Numbered from the stretch's first letter, positions 36,176 through 45,943 are shown. The stretch: DNA of 64,000 nt from Streptomyces naganishii JCM 4654 (GCF_014650575.1 NZ_BMVF01000023.1:43379-107378), one strand, 5' to 3'. Translations and numbers: made by a program. Notes: generated by a model not told the origin, from the letters alone.

Positions 36176-39100
36176 ATGAGCCTGCACGGTCTGCTCGACG
36201 CCGTCGTCAAGGACCCCGCCCTGACGGAAGCCGTCACCGCGGCGGCGGACGGCAACCGCATGCACGTCGACCTCGTCGGCCCGCCCGCCGCCCGCCCCTT
36301 CGCGATCGCCGCCCTGGCCCGCGAGGCCGGCCGCCCCGTCCTCGCGGTGACCGCGACCGGCCGCGAGGCCGAGGACCTGGCCGCCGCCCTGCGCTCGCTG
36401 CTGCCGCCCGAGGGCGTCGTGGAGTACCCCTCCTGGGAGACGCTGCCGCACGAGCGGCTCAGCCCGCGCAGCGACACCGTGGGCCGCCGCCTCGCCGTGC
36501 TGCGCAGGCTCTCCCACCCCCGCCCCGACGACCCCGGTACCGGCCCGGTCTCCGTCGTCGTCGCCCCCGTGCGCTCGGTGCTCCAGCCGCAGGTCAAGGG
36601 CCTGGGCGACCTGGAGCCCGTGGCGCTGCGAACCGGGCGGAGCGCCGACCTCGGGGAGGTCGTCCAGGCCCTCGCCGCCGCCGCGTACTCCCGCGTGGAG
36701 CTGGTGGAGAAGCGTGGCGAGTTCGCCGTGCGCGGCGGCATCCTGGACGTCTTCCCGCCCACCGAGGAACACCCCCTGCGCGTGGAGTTCTGGGGCGACG
36801 ACGTCGAGGAGATCCGCTACTTCAAGGTCGCCGACCAGCGCTCCCTGGAGATCGCCGAGCACGGCCTGTGGGCCCCGCCCTGCCGCGAGCTGCTGCTCAC
36901 CGAGGACGTACGCGCACGTGCCCGCGCCCTGGCCGAGCGCCACCCCGAGCTCGGCGAACTGCTCGGCAGGATCGCCGAGGGCATCGCCGTCGAGGGCATG
37001 GAGTCCCTCGCGCCGGTCCTGGTGGACGACATGGAGCTGCTGCTCGACGTGCTGCCCAAGGGCGCGATGGCCGTGGTGTGCGACCCGGAGCGGGTGCGCA
37101 CCCGCGCGGCCGACCTGGTGGCGACCTCCCAGGAGTTCCTCCAGGCCTCCTGGGCGGCCACGGCGGGTGGCGGCGAGGCGCCCATCGACGTGGGCGCGGC
37201 CTCCCTGTGGTCCATCGCGGACGTACGGGAGCGGGCGCGCGAGCTGGACATGATGTGGTGGTCCGTCTCGCCCTTCGCCGCCGACGAGACGGCGTACGAG
37301 GGCGACGGGGACGCGGCGGACACCCTCAAGCTGGGCATGCACGCGCCGGAGACCTACCGCGGCGACACCGCCAAGGCCCTCGCCGACACCAAGGGCTGGC
37401 TCGCCGACGGCTGGCGCGCGGTGTTCGTCACCGAGGGCCACGGCCCGGCCGCCCGCACGGTGGAGGTGCTCGGCGGGGAGGGCATCGCAGCCCGCCTGGA
37501 CGCCGACCTCGGGGCGCTGTCGCCGTCCGTGGTGCACGTGGCGTGCGGCTGCATCGACCAGGGCTTCGTCGACCCCGCCCTGAAGCTGGCCGTGCTCACC
37601 GAGACCGACCTGTCCGGCCAGCGCACGGCCACCCGGGACGGCGCGCGGATGCCGGCCCGCCGCCGCAAGACCATCGACCCGCTGACCCTGGAGGCCGGCG
37701 ACTACATCGTCCACGAGCAGCACGGCGTCGGCCGCTACATCGAGATGGTGCAGCGCACCGTGCAGGGCGCGACCCGCGAGTACCTCGTGGTGGAGTACGC
37801 CCCGGCCAAGCGCGGCCAGCCCGGCGACCGCCTCTACATCCCCACCGACCAGCTGGAGCAGATCACCAAGTACGTCGGCGGTGAGGCGCCCACCCTGCAC
37901 CGGCTCGGCGGCGCGGACTGGACGAAGACCAAGGCGCGCGCGAAGAAGGCGGTCAAGGAGATCGCCGCCGACCTGATCCGGCTGTACTCGGCGCGCATGG
38001 CGGCCCCCGGGCACGCCTTCGGCGCCGACACCCCCTGGCAGCGGGAGCTGGAGGACGCCTTCCCCTACGCCGAGACCCCCGACCAGCTCACCACGATCGC
38101 CGAGGTCAAGGAGGACATGGAGAAGTCCGTCCCGATGGACCGCCTGATCTGCGGCGACGTCGGCTACGGCAAGACGGAGATCGCGGTGCGCGCCGCCTTC
38201 AAGGCCGTCCAGGACGGCAAGCAGGTCGCGGTGCTGGTCCCGACGACGCTGCTGGTGCAGCAGCACTTCGGCACGTTCTCCGAGCGGTACGCGCAGTTCC
38301 CGGTGAACGTCCGCGCGCTGTCCCGCTTCCAGACCGACACCGAGGCCAAGGCGGTCCTCGAGGGCCTGCGCGACGGCTCGGTGGACGTGGTCATCGGCAC
38401 CCACCGGCTGTTCTCCTCCGAGACCAAGTTCAAGGACCTCGGCCTGGTCGTCGTCGACGAGGAGCAGCGCTTCGGCGTCGAGCACAAGGAGCAGCTGAAG
38501 AAGCTGCGCGCCAACGTGGACGTGCTGACGATGTCCGCGACGCCGATCCCGCGCACCCTGGAGATGGCGGTGACGGGCATCCGCGAGATGTCCACGATCA
38601 CCACGCCGCCCGAGGAGCGGCACCCGGTGCTGACCTTCGTCGGCCCCTACGAGGAGAAGCAGATCGGCGCCGCGATCCGGCGCGAACTGCTGCGCGAGGG
38701 CCAGGTCTTCTACATCCACAACCGGGTGGAGTCCATCGACCGGGCCGCGGCCCGGCTGCGCGAGATCGTCCCCGAGGCGCGCATCGCCACCGCCCACGGG
38801 CAGATGTCCGAGCAGGCGCTGGAACAGGTGGTCGTGGACTTCTGGGAGAAGAAGTCCGACGTGCTGGTCTCCACGACGATCGTGGAGTCGGGCATCGACA
38901 TCTCCAACGCCAACACCCTGATCGTGGAGCGCGGCGACAACTTCGGCCTCTCCCAGCTGCACCAGCTGCGCGGCCGGGTGGGCCGCGGCCGCGAGCGCGG
39001 TTACGCCTACTTCCTCTACCCGCCGGAGAAGCCGCTCACCGAGACCGCCCACGAGCGCCTGGCGACCATCGCCCAGCACACCGAGATGGGCGCGGGCATG

Positions 39101-39727
39101 TACGTGGCGATGAAGGACCTGGAGATCCGCGGCGCGGGCAACCTGCTGGGCGGCGAGCAGTCCGGGCACATCGCGGGCGTCGGCTTCGACCTGTACGTGC
39201 GCATGGTCGGCGAGGCCGTCGCCGACTACCGGCGGCAGCTGGAGACCGGGGAGATCGAGGAGGAGCCGCCGCTCGAGGTCAAGATCGAGCTTCCGGTCGA
39301 CGCGCACGTCCCGCACGACTACGCGCCCGGCGAGCGGCTGCGCCTCCAGGCCTACCGGTCGATCGCCGCGGCCAACTCCGAGGACGACATCAAGGCCGTA
39401 CGCGAGGAACTGACCGACCGCTACGGCAAGTTGCCCGAACCGGTGGAGAACCTGCTGCTGGTGGCCGGGCTGCGGATGCTGGCGCGGGCCTGCGGTGTCG
39501 GCGAGGTCGTGCTCCAGGGCGCCAACATCCGTTTCGCGCCGGTGGAGTTGCGCGAGTCGCAGGAGCTGCGCCTCAAGCGCCTGTACCCGGGCTCGGTCGT
39601 CAAGCCGGCCGCCCACCAGGTCCTCGTGCCGCGCCCCAAGACCGCCAAGGTCGGCGGCAAGCCGCTGATCGGCCGTGAACTGCTCGGCTGGGTGGGGGAG
39701 TTCCTCGCCTCGGTCCTGGGGTCGTAG
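36176..39727 (+). CDS. mfd: Transcription-repair coupling factor
   Basis: 1183 residues, full length. It displaces stalled RNA polymerase at lesions and recruits UvrA. Order: UvrB-like N-terminal module (about 1-350), the CarD-like RNA-polymerase-interacting domain starting DYIVHEQHGVGRYIEM (about 508), then RecG-like helicase motor with Walker A GDVGYGKTE (about 661), VVVDEEQRFG, TMSATPIPRTLEMA, the TRG-type VESGIDISNANTLIV and VGRGRERGYAYFLYPP, and the C-terminal TRCF domain. ATG start with GGAAAG upstream. A single transcription unit between the ABC operon and a secreted HNH protein. Confidence 0.98.
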   Translation: MSLHGLLDAVVKDPALTEAVTAAADGNRMHVDLVGPPAARPFAIAALAREAGRPVLAVTATGREAEDLAAALRSLLPPEGVVEYPSWETLPHERLSPRSDTVGRRLAVLRRLSHPRPDDPGTGPVSVVVAPVRSVLQPQVKGLGDLEPVALRTGRSADLGEVVQALAAAAYSRVELVEKRGEFAVRGGILDVFPPTEEHPLRVEFWGDDVEEIRYFKVADQRSLEIAEHGLWAPPCRELLLTEDVRARARALAERHPELGELLGRIAEGIAVEGMESLAPVLVDDMELLLDVLPKGAMAVVCDPERVRTRAADLVATSQEFLQASWAATAGGGEAPIDVGAASLWSIADVRERARELDMMWWSVSPFAADETAYEGDGDAADTLKLGMHAPETYRGDTAKALADTKGWLADGWRAVFVTEGHGPAARTVEVLGGEGIAARLDADLGALSPSVVHVACGCIDQGFVDPALKLAVLTETDLSGQRTATRDGARMPARRRKTIDPLTLEAGDYIVHEQHGVGRYIEMVQRTVQGATREYLVVEYAPAKRGQPGDRLYIPTDQLEQITKYVGGEAPTLHRLGGADWTKTKARAKKAVKEIAADLIRLYSARMAAPGHAFGADTPWQRELEDAFPYAETPDQLTTIAEVKEDMEKSVPMDRLICGDVGYGKTEIAVRAAFKAVQDGKQVAVLVPTTLLVQQHFGTFSERYAQFPVNVRALSRFQTDTEAKAVLEGLRDGSVDVVIGTHRLFSSETKFKDLGLVVVDEEQRFGVEHKEQLKKLRANVDVLTMSATPIPRTLEMAVTGIREMSTITTPPEERHPVLTFVGPYEEKQIGAAIRRELLREGQVFYIHNRVESIDRAAARLREIVPEARIATAHGQMSEQALEQVVVDFWEKKSDVLVSTTIVESGIDISNANTLIVERGDNFGLSQLHQLRGRVGRGRERGYAYFLYPPEKPLTETAHERLATIAQHTEMGAGMYVAMKDLEIRGAGNLLGGEQSGHIAGVGFDLYVRMVGEAVADYRRQLETGEIEEEPPLEVKIELPVDAHVPHDYAPGERLRLQAYRSIAAANSEDDIKAVREELTDRYGKLPEPVENLLLVAGLRMLARACGVGEVVLQGANIRFAPVELRESQELRLKRLYPGSVVKPAAHQVLVPRPKTAKVGGKPLIGRELLGWVGEFLASVLGS

Positions 39728-39859
39728 TCACGGCGCAGACGCCTCACCGCGAGTACACCCTCCGCGCCGCCCGCGCCGCACATCTTCCCCGCTACCGTGG
39801 GCACCAGCTAGACATGCCCGCGTCACAGGACGGGCCAGGCGAGCAGGGGAGTAGCACAG

Positions 39860-40624
39860 GTGAGGCGTCTGAGGGGCGGGGCGACGGCAGCGGTCGTACT
39901 GGCGTTGGCGGTGGCGGGGTGCAAGGGCGGCGCTACGCCCGCGGACGGCGGACCCTCGGGTTCCGCCGTCCCGACGTCCGGCGACGCGCGGGCCGTGAGC
40001 CCGCTGGACAATCCCGACGGCACCAAGCCCGGCCTGGCGCCCGTCACTTCCGCCGCGGACAAGGCGAGGGCGCGGTCCGTGATCGCCAAGGTGGCGACCA
40101 AGGGCCGCGGGCCGAAGACGGGTTACGCGCGCGACGAGTTCGGCTACGCCTGGACGGACTCGGCCCCGGGCGGCATCCCGTTCTCCCACAACGGCTGCGA
40201 CTCGCGGAACGACCTCCTCAAGCGCGACGGTGAGAACGTCCGCTTCCGGTCCGGCTCCAACTGCGTCGTCACCTCCATGACGCTGCACGACCCGTACACC
40301 GGCAAGACCATCGGCTGGTCCAAGTCCCACGCCACGACGGTGCAGATAGACCACGTCATGCCGCTCTCCTACGACTGGCAGATGGGCGCCTCGCGCTGGA
40401 CCAAGGGCAAGCGCGAGGACATCGCCAACGACCCGCTGAACCTGATCCCCGTCGACGGCCCCACCAACGGCGCCAAGAGCGACTCCGGCCCCGCCACCTG
40501 GCTTCCGCCGAACAAGCAGATCCGCTGCTCCTACGCCCTGCGCTTCGCCCAGGTCTCCCTCAAGTACGCCCTCCCTGTGACCCCCGCCGACAAGCAGACG
40601 ATGCTGAACCAGTGCGGGGGCTGA
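39860..40624 (+). CDS. Secreted HNH-family (DUF1524-like) nuclease lipoprotein
   Basis: 254 residues, GTG start with AGGGGAG 8 nt upstream. The signal sequence ends in the lipobox LAVAGC (Cys near residue 21), so it should be lipid-anchored outside the membrane. The nuclease core is QIDHVMPLSYDWQMGA, W..GKREDIANDPLNLIPVDGPTNGAKSD and ATWLPPNK, matching the DHxxPLS...NDPxNL...N..K pattern of actinobacterial extracellular HNH enzymes. A Cys pair (CDSRN, NCVV) may form a disulfide. Likely DNA scavenging or defence at the cell surface; substrate inferred from the family. It converges, 2 nt apart, with the next gene. Confidence 0.85.
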   Translation: MRRLRGGATAAVVLALAVAGCKGGATPADGGPSGSAVPTSGDARAVSPLDNPDGTKPGLAPVTSAADKARARSVIAKVATKGRGPKTGYARDEFGYAWTDSAPGGIPFSHNGCDSRNDLLKRDGENVRFRSGSNCVVTSMTLHDPYTGKTIGWSKSHATTVQIDHVMPLSYDWQMGASRWTKGKREDIANDPLNLIPVDGPTNGAKSDSGPATWLPPNKQIRCSYALRFAQVSLKYALPVTPADKQTMLNQCGG

Positions 40625-40626
40625 CG

Positions 40627-41070
40627 TCAGGCGCTGACGGGGAGGGCGGCCGCGAAGCGGGGCCCGTCCGCGCGGTGCTGGACCGGGAAGGTGATCTTCA
40701 GGGCCTTCTCCTGGCCGGGCACCGTCAGGTGGGTGACGTACTGCAGGCCCAGGAAGGCCTTCTTCGAGCCGGTCGCCGTGACGTACTGCAGGGGCAGCTC
40801 CAGTACCAGGGCGCCCGGCTTGCCGCCCCGGTTGCCGTCGAGGAACAGCACGCGGCGGTCGGTCAGGACGATGTACATCGGGCGGGGCGTGACCGTGGCG
40901 ATCACGGTGCCCGCGCTGAGCGCGCCGACCACCGCGGCGGTGACGGCGCGCCTGCGCACGGAGACCGAGCCGACACCCGCCAGGGTGGCCAGCCGTATCT
41001 CCTCGCCCTGGGCGAGCGAGGGAGCGGTGGCGTCGAGCAGCTGGCGGGCGCGCCGGGCGTTGAGGGACAT
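40627..41070 (-). CDS. Conserved hypothetical protein with a hydrophobic segment and PH-like fold pattern
   Basis: 147 residues, ATG start with AAGGAG about 10 nt upstream. One hydrophobic stretch (AAVVGALSAGTVIATVTP, about 44-61) is followed by YIVLTDRRVLFLDGN, a pattern often seen in bacterial PH-like domains (xxVLTxxRLLFxD), and alternating strands with LPLQYVTATG and LTVPGQEKALKITFP. The function is not recognisable. Its stop codon is 2 nt from the convergent HNH gene. The next small membrane gene lies 99 bp upstream on the same strand. Confidence 0.65.
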   Translation of the reverse strand: MSLNARRARQLLDATAPSLAQGEEIRLATLAGVGSVSVRRRAVTAAVVGALSAGTVIATVTPRPMYIVLTDRRVLFLDGNRGGKPGALVLELPLQYVTATGSKKAFLGLQYVTHLTVPGQEKALKITFPVQHRADGPRFAAALPVSA

Positions 41071-41169
41071 GGACTCGGGACTCCTTGGAAGTGGTGGAGC
41101 GGGTGAAGCGGGAGGAGTGACCGGGCGGCCCCGGGCCGGCGCGACGGCGGGACGTTCCAGGACGCGCGG

Positions 41170-41541
41170 TCAGCGTCCGTACGGGTAGCCGTACGGGCCC
41201 TGCTGCGGTGCCATCGGCGCCGCCCCGTAGGGAACGGCCGGCCTCGGCAGCCGCCGGTCGAACATGGCGAACAGCAGCATCGCCGTCGCCCCCAGCAGGC
41301 ACAGGATGATGACGATGCCGAGGACGGCACTGGAGTCGCCGTCGTCCGGCAGGACGGAAAGTCCCGTCACGGTCGCCACCTCGTACACCATGAACGCGGC
41401 GAACGCGCCCCAGTCCGATCCCCGGCCGCGGCGGATCGCCACGTACAGGAACGGCACCCACACCAGCAGGCCCAGCGAGAACCAGACCAGGACCGACCAG
41501 GCGATCCGCTGGAACCAGCCGGCCTCCAGCCGCTTTTCCAT
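41170..41541 (-). CDS. Small three-helix membrane protein
   Basis: 123 residues from the ATG at 41541 (a GTG at 41547 is possible). Hydrophobic segments: IAWSVLVWFSLGLLVWVPFLYVA, AFAAFMVYEVATVTGLSVL and AVLGIVIILCLLGATAMLLFAMF. The C-terminus is Pro/Tyr/Gly-rich (APQQGPYGYPYGR), reminiscent of the beta-propeller protein at the left edge. Family unknown. Same strand as the gene at 40627, so possibly co-transcribed. Confidence 0.7.
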   Translation of the reverse strand: MEKRLEAGWFQRIAWSVLVWFSLGLLVWVPFLYVAIRRGRGSDWGAFAAFMVYEVATVTGLSVLPDDGDSSAVLGIVIILCLLGATAMLLFAMFDRRLPRPAVPYGAAPMAPQQGPYGYPYGR

Positions 41542-41692
41542 CTCCACCCCCCACAGGCGCCCCGCCGCACCGGCGGAGTCGTAGCAGGGGGAAAGATTAA
41601 GCCACCGCGTGCCGCGCGGAAGCCGGGGCGGGAGGGAGCGCGCGCCGTCGTCTTCGCGCGCCGGTGTGAAGGGCGTGTCCGCGTGCGGTGGT

Positions 41693-42406
41693 TCAGGACG
41701 TCGAGTGCAGCGCCCCGACGAGCCGTTCGGCCAGCTTCCGCGCCGTCGCGGCGCCGTTGTCGTGGCCGTCCGTCGACAGCACGCTGACGACGTCGGTGCC
41801 GGACCGGGCCGCGATCAGCGTGGTGCCGTTCTCCCAGGCGGGGTCGGTGAGGGTCAGCGTGTAGGCGCCGTCGCCCAGGCCGGACACGGCACGGCCGGTG
41901 ACCTTCACCCTGGAGTGGGTCTGGGAGTCCGTGAAGCCGTGGCAGGCCCCGGCCGTCTTCTCGACCGCCTTGAGGACGTCGGCCGCCGTCGTACCCCGGT
42001 AGGCGTCGATCTCCTGGCCGATGTCCTCGGAGGTGTTCTTGTTCACGTAGTCGTTCTGCGCGAACGACACCCCGGTGACGCCGGTGATCCCGATCCAGCC
42101 GGTCCCGTCCAGCTTCGCGCAGTCCGGCTTGGCGGCGGGCGCCGTCGACGGGGGCGCGTAGGTGTCGCCGGAGTCCCGGGCCGCGCTCGGGTCCACCGCG
42201 AAGCCCGGGTGGAAGAACGAGGCCGGCGCGAGCGCCTTCTTCAGCTGGGCGCCCGTGAGCAGCCCGGCGTTCGGGTCCTTCGACGGGGCGGCCGAGGACT
42301 TGGCGTCACCGGACTGTCCGGAGGAGCCGGAGGAGCCGCAGGCCGCGAGGGCCAGGGGAAGGGCCGCCAGCGCGAGAGCGCGGGCGGCACGGGACGGGAG
42401 GCGCAT
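41693..42406 (-). CDS. Secreted lipoprotein, possible PknH-like sensor domain
   Basis: 237 residues. Signal peptide with lipobox LALAAC (Cys near residue 23), then a Ser/Gly-rich linker. The globular part starts GLLTGAQLKKALAP and includes CAKL...CHGF Cys residues that could pair, ending GHDNGAATARKLAERLVGAL. This layout resembles actinobacterial sensor-domain (PknH-like) lipoproteins, a tentative comparison. It is divergent from the DUF1906 gene across 220 bp. Confidence 0.7.
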   Translation of the reverse strand: MRLPSRAARALALAALPLALAACGSSGSSGQSGDAKSSAAPSKDPNAGLLTGAQLKKALAPASFFHPGFAVDPSAARDSGDTYAPPSTAPAAKPDCAKLDGTGWIGITGVTGVSFAQNDYVNKNTSEDIGQEIDAYRGTTAADVLKAVEKTAGACHGFTDSQTHSRVKVTGRAVSGLGDGAYTLTLTDPAWENGTTLIAARSGTDVVSVLSTDGHDNGAATARKLAERLVGALHSTS

Positions 42407-42626
42407 GTGAATCCTTGGACTGGGCCACTGAGGGGGGCGGCCAGCGGACCCTACGGCACACAGCGGGCGCACGGTGCGTGCAGAGGGCAAGTATTGAAGG
42501 AATTTGCCGCCGCTTGGTCTTGTATTGCACATGGCAAGAGTTTGCGATGGGTGCTCCTTGGCCGCGCGCCGGTACCGTGCGGTCTCCGTGCGCCGGCACT
42601 CGGCGCACCCGAGGACAGGGGTGGGA

Positions 42627-43454
42627 ATGGCCGAGCACCGGCAGTCGAAGAAGCGCAGGTACCTGACCTGGACCGTGGCCGGCGCCGCGGTCGTCGCGGG
42701 CGCCGGGATCGCCGCGCAGACCTCCATGGCGGCCACCACCTGGCCGGCCCAGAAGACCTTCACGGGCCACGCCTTCGACACCTGCGCCGCGCCCTCCCTC
42801 AACGCCATGAAGGCCTGGCACACCGGCTTCTACGGCGCCGCCGCCGTCTACGTCGGCGGCAGGAACCGCGGCTGCGCCCAGCCCAACCTCACCGCCTCCT
42901 GGGTGAAGTCCGTCAGCTCCCTCGGCTACAAGCTCATCCCGATCTACGTCGGCGCCCAGCCGCCCTGCCAGAGCGGCTCCAACCCCGAGCAGCTCACCGC
43001 GTCCACCGCCGCGTCCCTCGGCACGAGCGACGCGAGCGACGCGGTCGCCAAGGCCGCCGCACTCGGCATGAAGGCCGGCAGCCCGGTCTACCTCGACATG
43101 GAGCCGTACGACATCACCAACAAGTCGTGCAACGACGCCGTGCTGACCTACGTGCGCGCCTTCGACAAGCAGCTGCACGCCAAGACCTACCGGGCCGGCT
43201 TCTACGGCTTCACCAGCTCCAGCGCCAAGGCCGTCGCCACCGCCGCCGACAAGACGGACCTGCCCGGCAACCTCTGGTACGCCCTGTGGGACAAGCAGTA
43301 CACGACCACCGCCGACTGGCCCTGGGGGTCGGGCCAGTACACCAACCACAGCCGCGGTCACCAGTACATGGTCAACAGCAAGGAGACCCGCAACGGCTAC
43401 ACCATCACCGTCGACCGCGACGCCTGGGACGGCCCGGTCGCCATCACGGGCTGA
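42627..43454 (+). CDS. Secreted DUF1906 (Rv2525c-like glycoside-hydrolase-fold) protein
   Basis: 275 residues from the ATG at 42627, behind a GGGGTGGG-rich site. The N-terminus has basic KKRRYL and a hydrophobic helix ending SMAATT, an export signal; the charged start could suit Tat or Sec. The mature domain begins TFTGHAFDTCAAPSLNAMKAW and includes AAVYVGGRNRGC, YKLIPIYVGAQPPC, VYLDMEPYD and GFYGFTSS, the TIM-barrel pattern of DUF1906, whose relative Rv2525c affects cell-wall integrity. Asp and Glu in DMEPYD are candidate catalytic residues. Confidence 0.85.
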   Translation: MAEHRQSKKRRYLTWTVAGAAVVAGAGIAAQTSMAATTWPAQKTFTGHAFDTCAAPSLNAMKAWHTGFYGAAAVYVGGRNRGCAQPNLTASWVKSVSSLGYKLIPIYVGAQPPCQSGSNPEQLTASTAASLGTSDASDAVAKAAALGMKAGSPVYLDMEPYDITNKSCNDAVLTYVRAFDKQLHAKTYRAGFYGFTSSSAKAVATAADKTDLPGNLWYALWDKQYTTTADWPWGSGQYTNHSRGHQYMVNSKETRNGYTITVDRDAWDGPVAITG

Positions 43455-43597
43455 ACCCGGGGCCGCGGTCGGGCGCGGCGGTGCCCGAACTCCTGGTGAA
43501 TCGTTGGTCCAATGGGTTGGCCGGAGCCCGGCCGCTGCCTAACATCGATCACCGCAGGACCTTGTGCCGTCGCACAATCTCTTCCCGGGAGGTCTCC

Positions 43598-44245
43598 TTG
43601 CACCGCCGCCGTCGCACCGCGTTCGTCCTGTCCGCCGCGATCGCCGCGACGGCCCCGCTCCTGGCCGCCTGCGGAAGCCAGGCGCACCCGGGCGCGGCCG
43701 CCGTGGTCGGCGGACAGCGGATCACCGTCGCCGAGCTGCAGAGCCGGGTGGGCGAGGTGCGCCAGGCGCAGCGGGCCGCGATCCCCGACACCGCGCAGTA
43801 CGAGCAGGTCGTCGCCAAGACCGGCACGCTCACCCGGGACACCCTGCACCAGATGGTCCTGGACCGGGTCCTCGACCGCGCCGCGCGGGACGCGGGCGTC
43901 GGCGTCAGCCGGCGCGAGGTGCAGGAGATGCGCTCGGGTCTGGAGCGGCAGGCGGGCGGCGCCAAGGCGCTCCAGACCGCCTGGCTCCAGCAGTACGGGG
44001 TGGCGCCGCGGCGCCTCGACGACAACCTGCGCCTCCAGCTCGAGGCCCAGAAGCTCGCCTCCCGGCTCGGCACCGACACCAGCCAGCCGGCCTTCTGGAA
44101 GGCCCTGTCCACGGCCTCCGGCGAGCTGAACATCGACCTCAACCCGCGCTACGGCAGCTGGGACGTGCAGAAGAGCAGCCGCGTGGAGGCCAGGACGCCG
44201 TGGCTGCGGGACGTCTCGACGGGGGCGGCGCGGCAGCAGGCGTAG
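43598..44245 (+). CDS. SurA N-terminal-domain lipoprotein (foldase-like)
   Basis: 215 residues with a TTG start at 43598, chosen because GGGAGG lies 5-6 nt upstream and the signal peptide HRRRRTAFVLSAAIAATAPLLAAC follows at once; no ATG or GTG fits. The lipobox is LLAAC. The mature part (AAAVVGGQRITVAELQSRVGEVR ... LHQMVLDRVLDRAARDAGVGVSRREV) matches the helical chaperone domain of SurA/PrsA. The PPIase domain is missing, so it is a chaperone-only form. It precedes mazG by 63 nt and may share its transcript. Confidence 0.82.
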   Translation: MHRRRRTAFVLSAAIAATAPLLAACGSQAHPGAAAVVGGQRITVAELQSRVGEVRQAQRAAIPDTAQYEQVVAKTGTLTRDTLHQMVLDRVLDRAARDAGVGVSRREVQEMRSGLERQAGGAKALQTAWLQQYGVAPRRLDDNLRLQLEAQKLASRLGTDTSQPAFWKALSTASGELNIDLNPRYGSWDVQKSSRVEARTPWLRDVSTGAARQQA

Positions 44246-44308
44246 GCGGCCGGGCGCCCGCCTGTGGACAACTCGGGCGGTGTCGCCGCGGTGCGTTACG
44301 TTCGGAGC

Positions 44309-45310
44309 GTGAACACCACCAGCGCCCACGCCTCCCGCTCCGGGGCCCCCGCCCCCGGCCGTGTCGTCCTGCTCACCACCAGCCACCGGGTGGCCCCCGG
44401 ACTGCTGTCGTGGCCGGCCTGGCAGGCACTGCGCGAGGCCGACCTGGTGCTGTGCGCGGACGGGGCCCATCCGCAGCTGCCGTATCTACGCGAGGCGGGC
44501 ATAGCCGTCGAGGAGGCGGCGCCGAGCGCCGAGGAGGTCCTGGACGCCTGCGCCGGCGGGCGCACGGTGGTGGTCGTGGCCACCGGCGAGGGCGAGCCGG
44601 CCCTGACCGACGGCCTCGCCCGCCTCGCCGGCTCCGGACGCGTGACGATGCCCGAGCTGGAGCTGCTGCCCGCCTCCTACGACCTGCCGGGCGCCCGGCT
44701 GCTCGACCTCGTGCAGGTCATGGACCGCATCCGCGCCGAGTGTCCCTGGTCCTCCCGGCAGACCCACGAGGGCCTGGCGAAGTACGCCATCGAGGAGGCG
44801 TACGAGCTGGTGGAGTCGATCGAGGACGGAGACCGGGACGAGCTGCGCGAGGAACTGGGGGACGTGCTGCTCCAGGTCGTCTTCCACGCCCGGATCGCCG
44901 AGGAGGACCCCGAGGAGCCCTTCTCCGTCGACGACGTGGCCGGCGGCATCGTCGCCAAGCTGATCCACCGCCACCCGCACGTGTTCGGCGACGAGACCGC
45001 CACCACCCCCGAGGAGGTCAAGGCGCACTGGCTGCGCACCAAGGCCGAGGAGAAGCGCCGCGTCTCCGTGACCGACGGCGTCCCGCTCGGCCAGCCCGGC
45101 CTCGCCCTCGCCGCGAAGCTGGCCTCCCGGGTGCGCACGGCGGGCCTCGACGTCCCCTTCCCCAAGGGTGAGGGCATCGGCTACGAGCTGCTGGCCCTGG
45201 CCGCCCGGGCCGAGGCGCGGGGCGTGGACCCGGAGGCGGCCCTGAGAGCGGCGGCCCGCACCTACCGGGACGCGATCAGGACCGCGGAGGGCGTCCCGGA
45301 ACGGACCTGA
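44309..45310 (+). CDS. mazG: Nucleoside triphosphate pyrophosphohydrolase MazG
   Basis: 333 residues from the GTG at 44309, behind CGGAG. The MazG core contains LDLVQVMDRIRAECPWSSRQTHEGLAKYAIEEAYELVESIEDGD and ELREELGDVLLQVVFHARIAEE, giving the EExxE...ExxD metal-binding pattern. A second degenerate MazG half follows (GIGYELLALAARAEARGVDPEAALRAA). The N-terminal 110 residues resemble a reduced tetrapyrrole-methylase-like domain (RVVLLTTSHRVAPGLLS). It hydrolyses NTPs to NMP and PPi, cleaning the pool and dampening (p)ppGpp. Confidence 0.92.
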   Translation: MNTTSAHASRSGAPAPGRVVLLTTSHRVAPGLLSWPAWQALREADLVLCADGAHPQLPYLREAGIAVEEAAPSAEEVLDACAGGRTVVVVATGEGEPALTDGLARLAGSGRVTMPELELLPASYDLPGARLLDLVQVMDRIRAECPWSSRQTHEGLAKYAIEEAYELVESIEDGDRDELREELGDVLLQVVFHARIAEEDPEEPFSVDDVAGGIVAKLIHRHPHVFGDETATTPEEVKAHWLRTKAEEKRRVSVTDGVPLGQPGLALAAKLASRVRTAGLDVPFPKGEGIGYELLALAARAEARGVDPEAALRAAARTYRDAIRTAEGVPERT

Positions 45311-45334
45311 CATCCCGGCGTGACCCGCAGGGCA

Positions 45335-45935
45335 GGGGCCCGCGGGTCGACCGGGCGGGTCCGGAGACGGTCGGGCAGGCCCCGGGGCTGGTCGGGCAGG
45401 CCCAGGGTCGGCTGGGGAGGTCCCGGGTTGGTCGGGCAGGGCAGGACCGGGGTCGGCAGGGCGGTCGGGCAGGTCCCCCGGGGCGGCCGGGCAGGTACAG
45501 GGTTGGTCGCGGGCAAGTCCCGGAGTCGGCCGCGCAGGCCCCAGGGTTGATCGGGCAAGTCCCGGGGTCGGCCGCGCAGGCCCAAGGTTGGCCGGGCAGG
45601 TCCCGGGGTCGGCCGGGCAGGCCCAGGGTCGGCTGGGGAGGTCCCGGGTTGGTCGGGCAGGGCAGGACCGGGGTCGGCAGGGCGATCGGGCAGGCCCCGG
45701 GGCTGGTCGGGCAGGTTCCGGGGTCGGCCGTGCAGGCCCAGGGTTGGTCTCGGGCAGGTCCCGAGATCGGCCGCGCAGGCCCAAGCTTGGTCGGGCAGGT
45801 TCCGGGGTCGGCCGTGCAGGCCCAAGGTTGGCCGGGCAGGTCCCGGGCTCGGCCGGGCAGGCCCGAGGGGGCAGGCGGGTCCCAGGGTTGCAGGGAGCCG
45901 GGCAGGTCCCAAGGGCGGTCGCGCAGGCCCTAGGG
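45335..45935. repeat. GC-rich minisatellite upstream of the P450 gene
   Basis: The 633-bp gap 45311-45943 is almost wholly made of imperfect units of about 18 nt of the form GGTCGGGCAGGTCCCGGG, often paired into units of about 36. An 81-bp block (about 45393-45473) recurs with one difference about 221 bp later (about 45614-45694), showing higher-order duplication. It reads open in several frames only because the unit length is a multiple of three. I see no gene in it and no clear promoter. Confidence 0.9.
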
Positions 45936-45943
45936 TCGGTCGC

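Noticed and set aside
36041..39616. 1191-codon minus-strand frame opposite mfd
   Set aside because: A shadow of mfd caused by high GC at codon position three.
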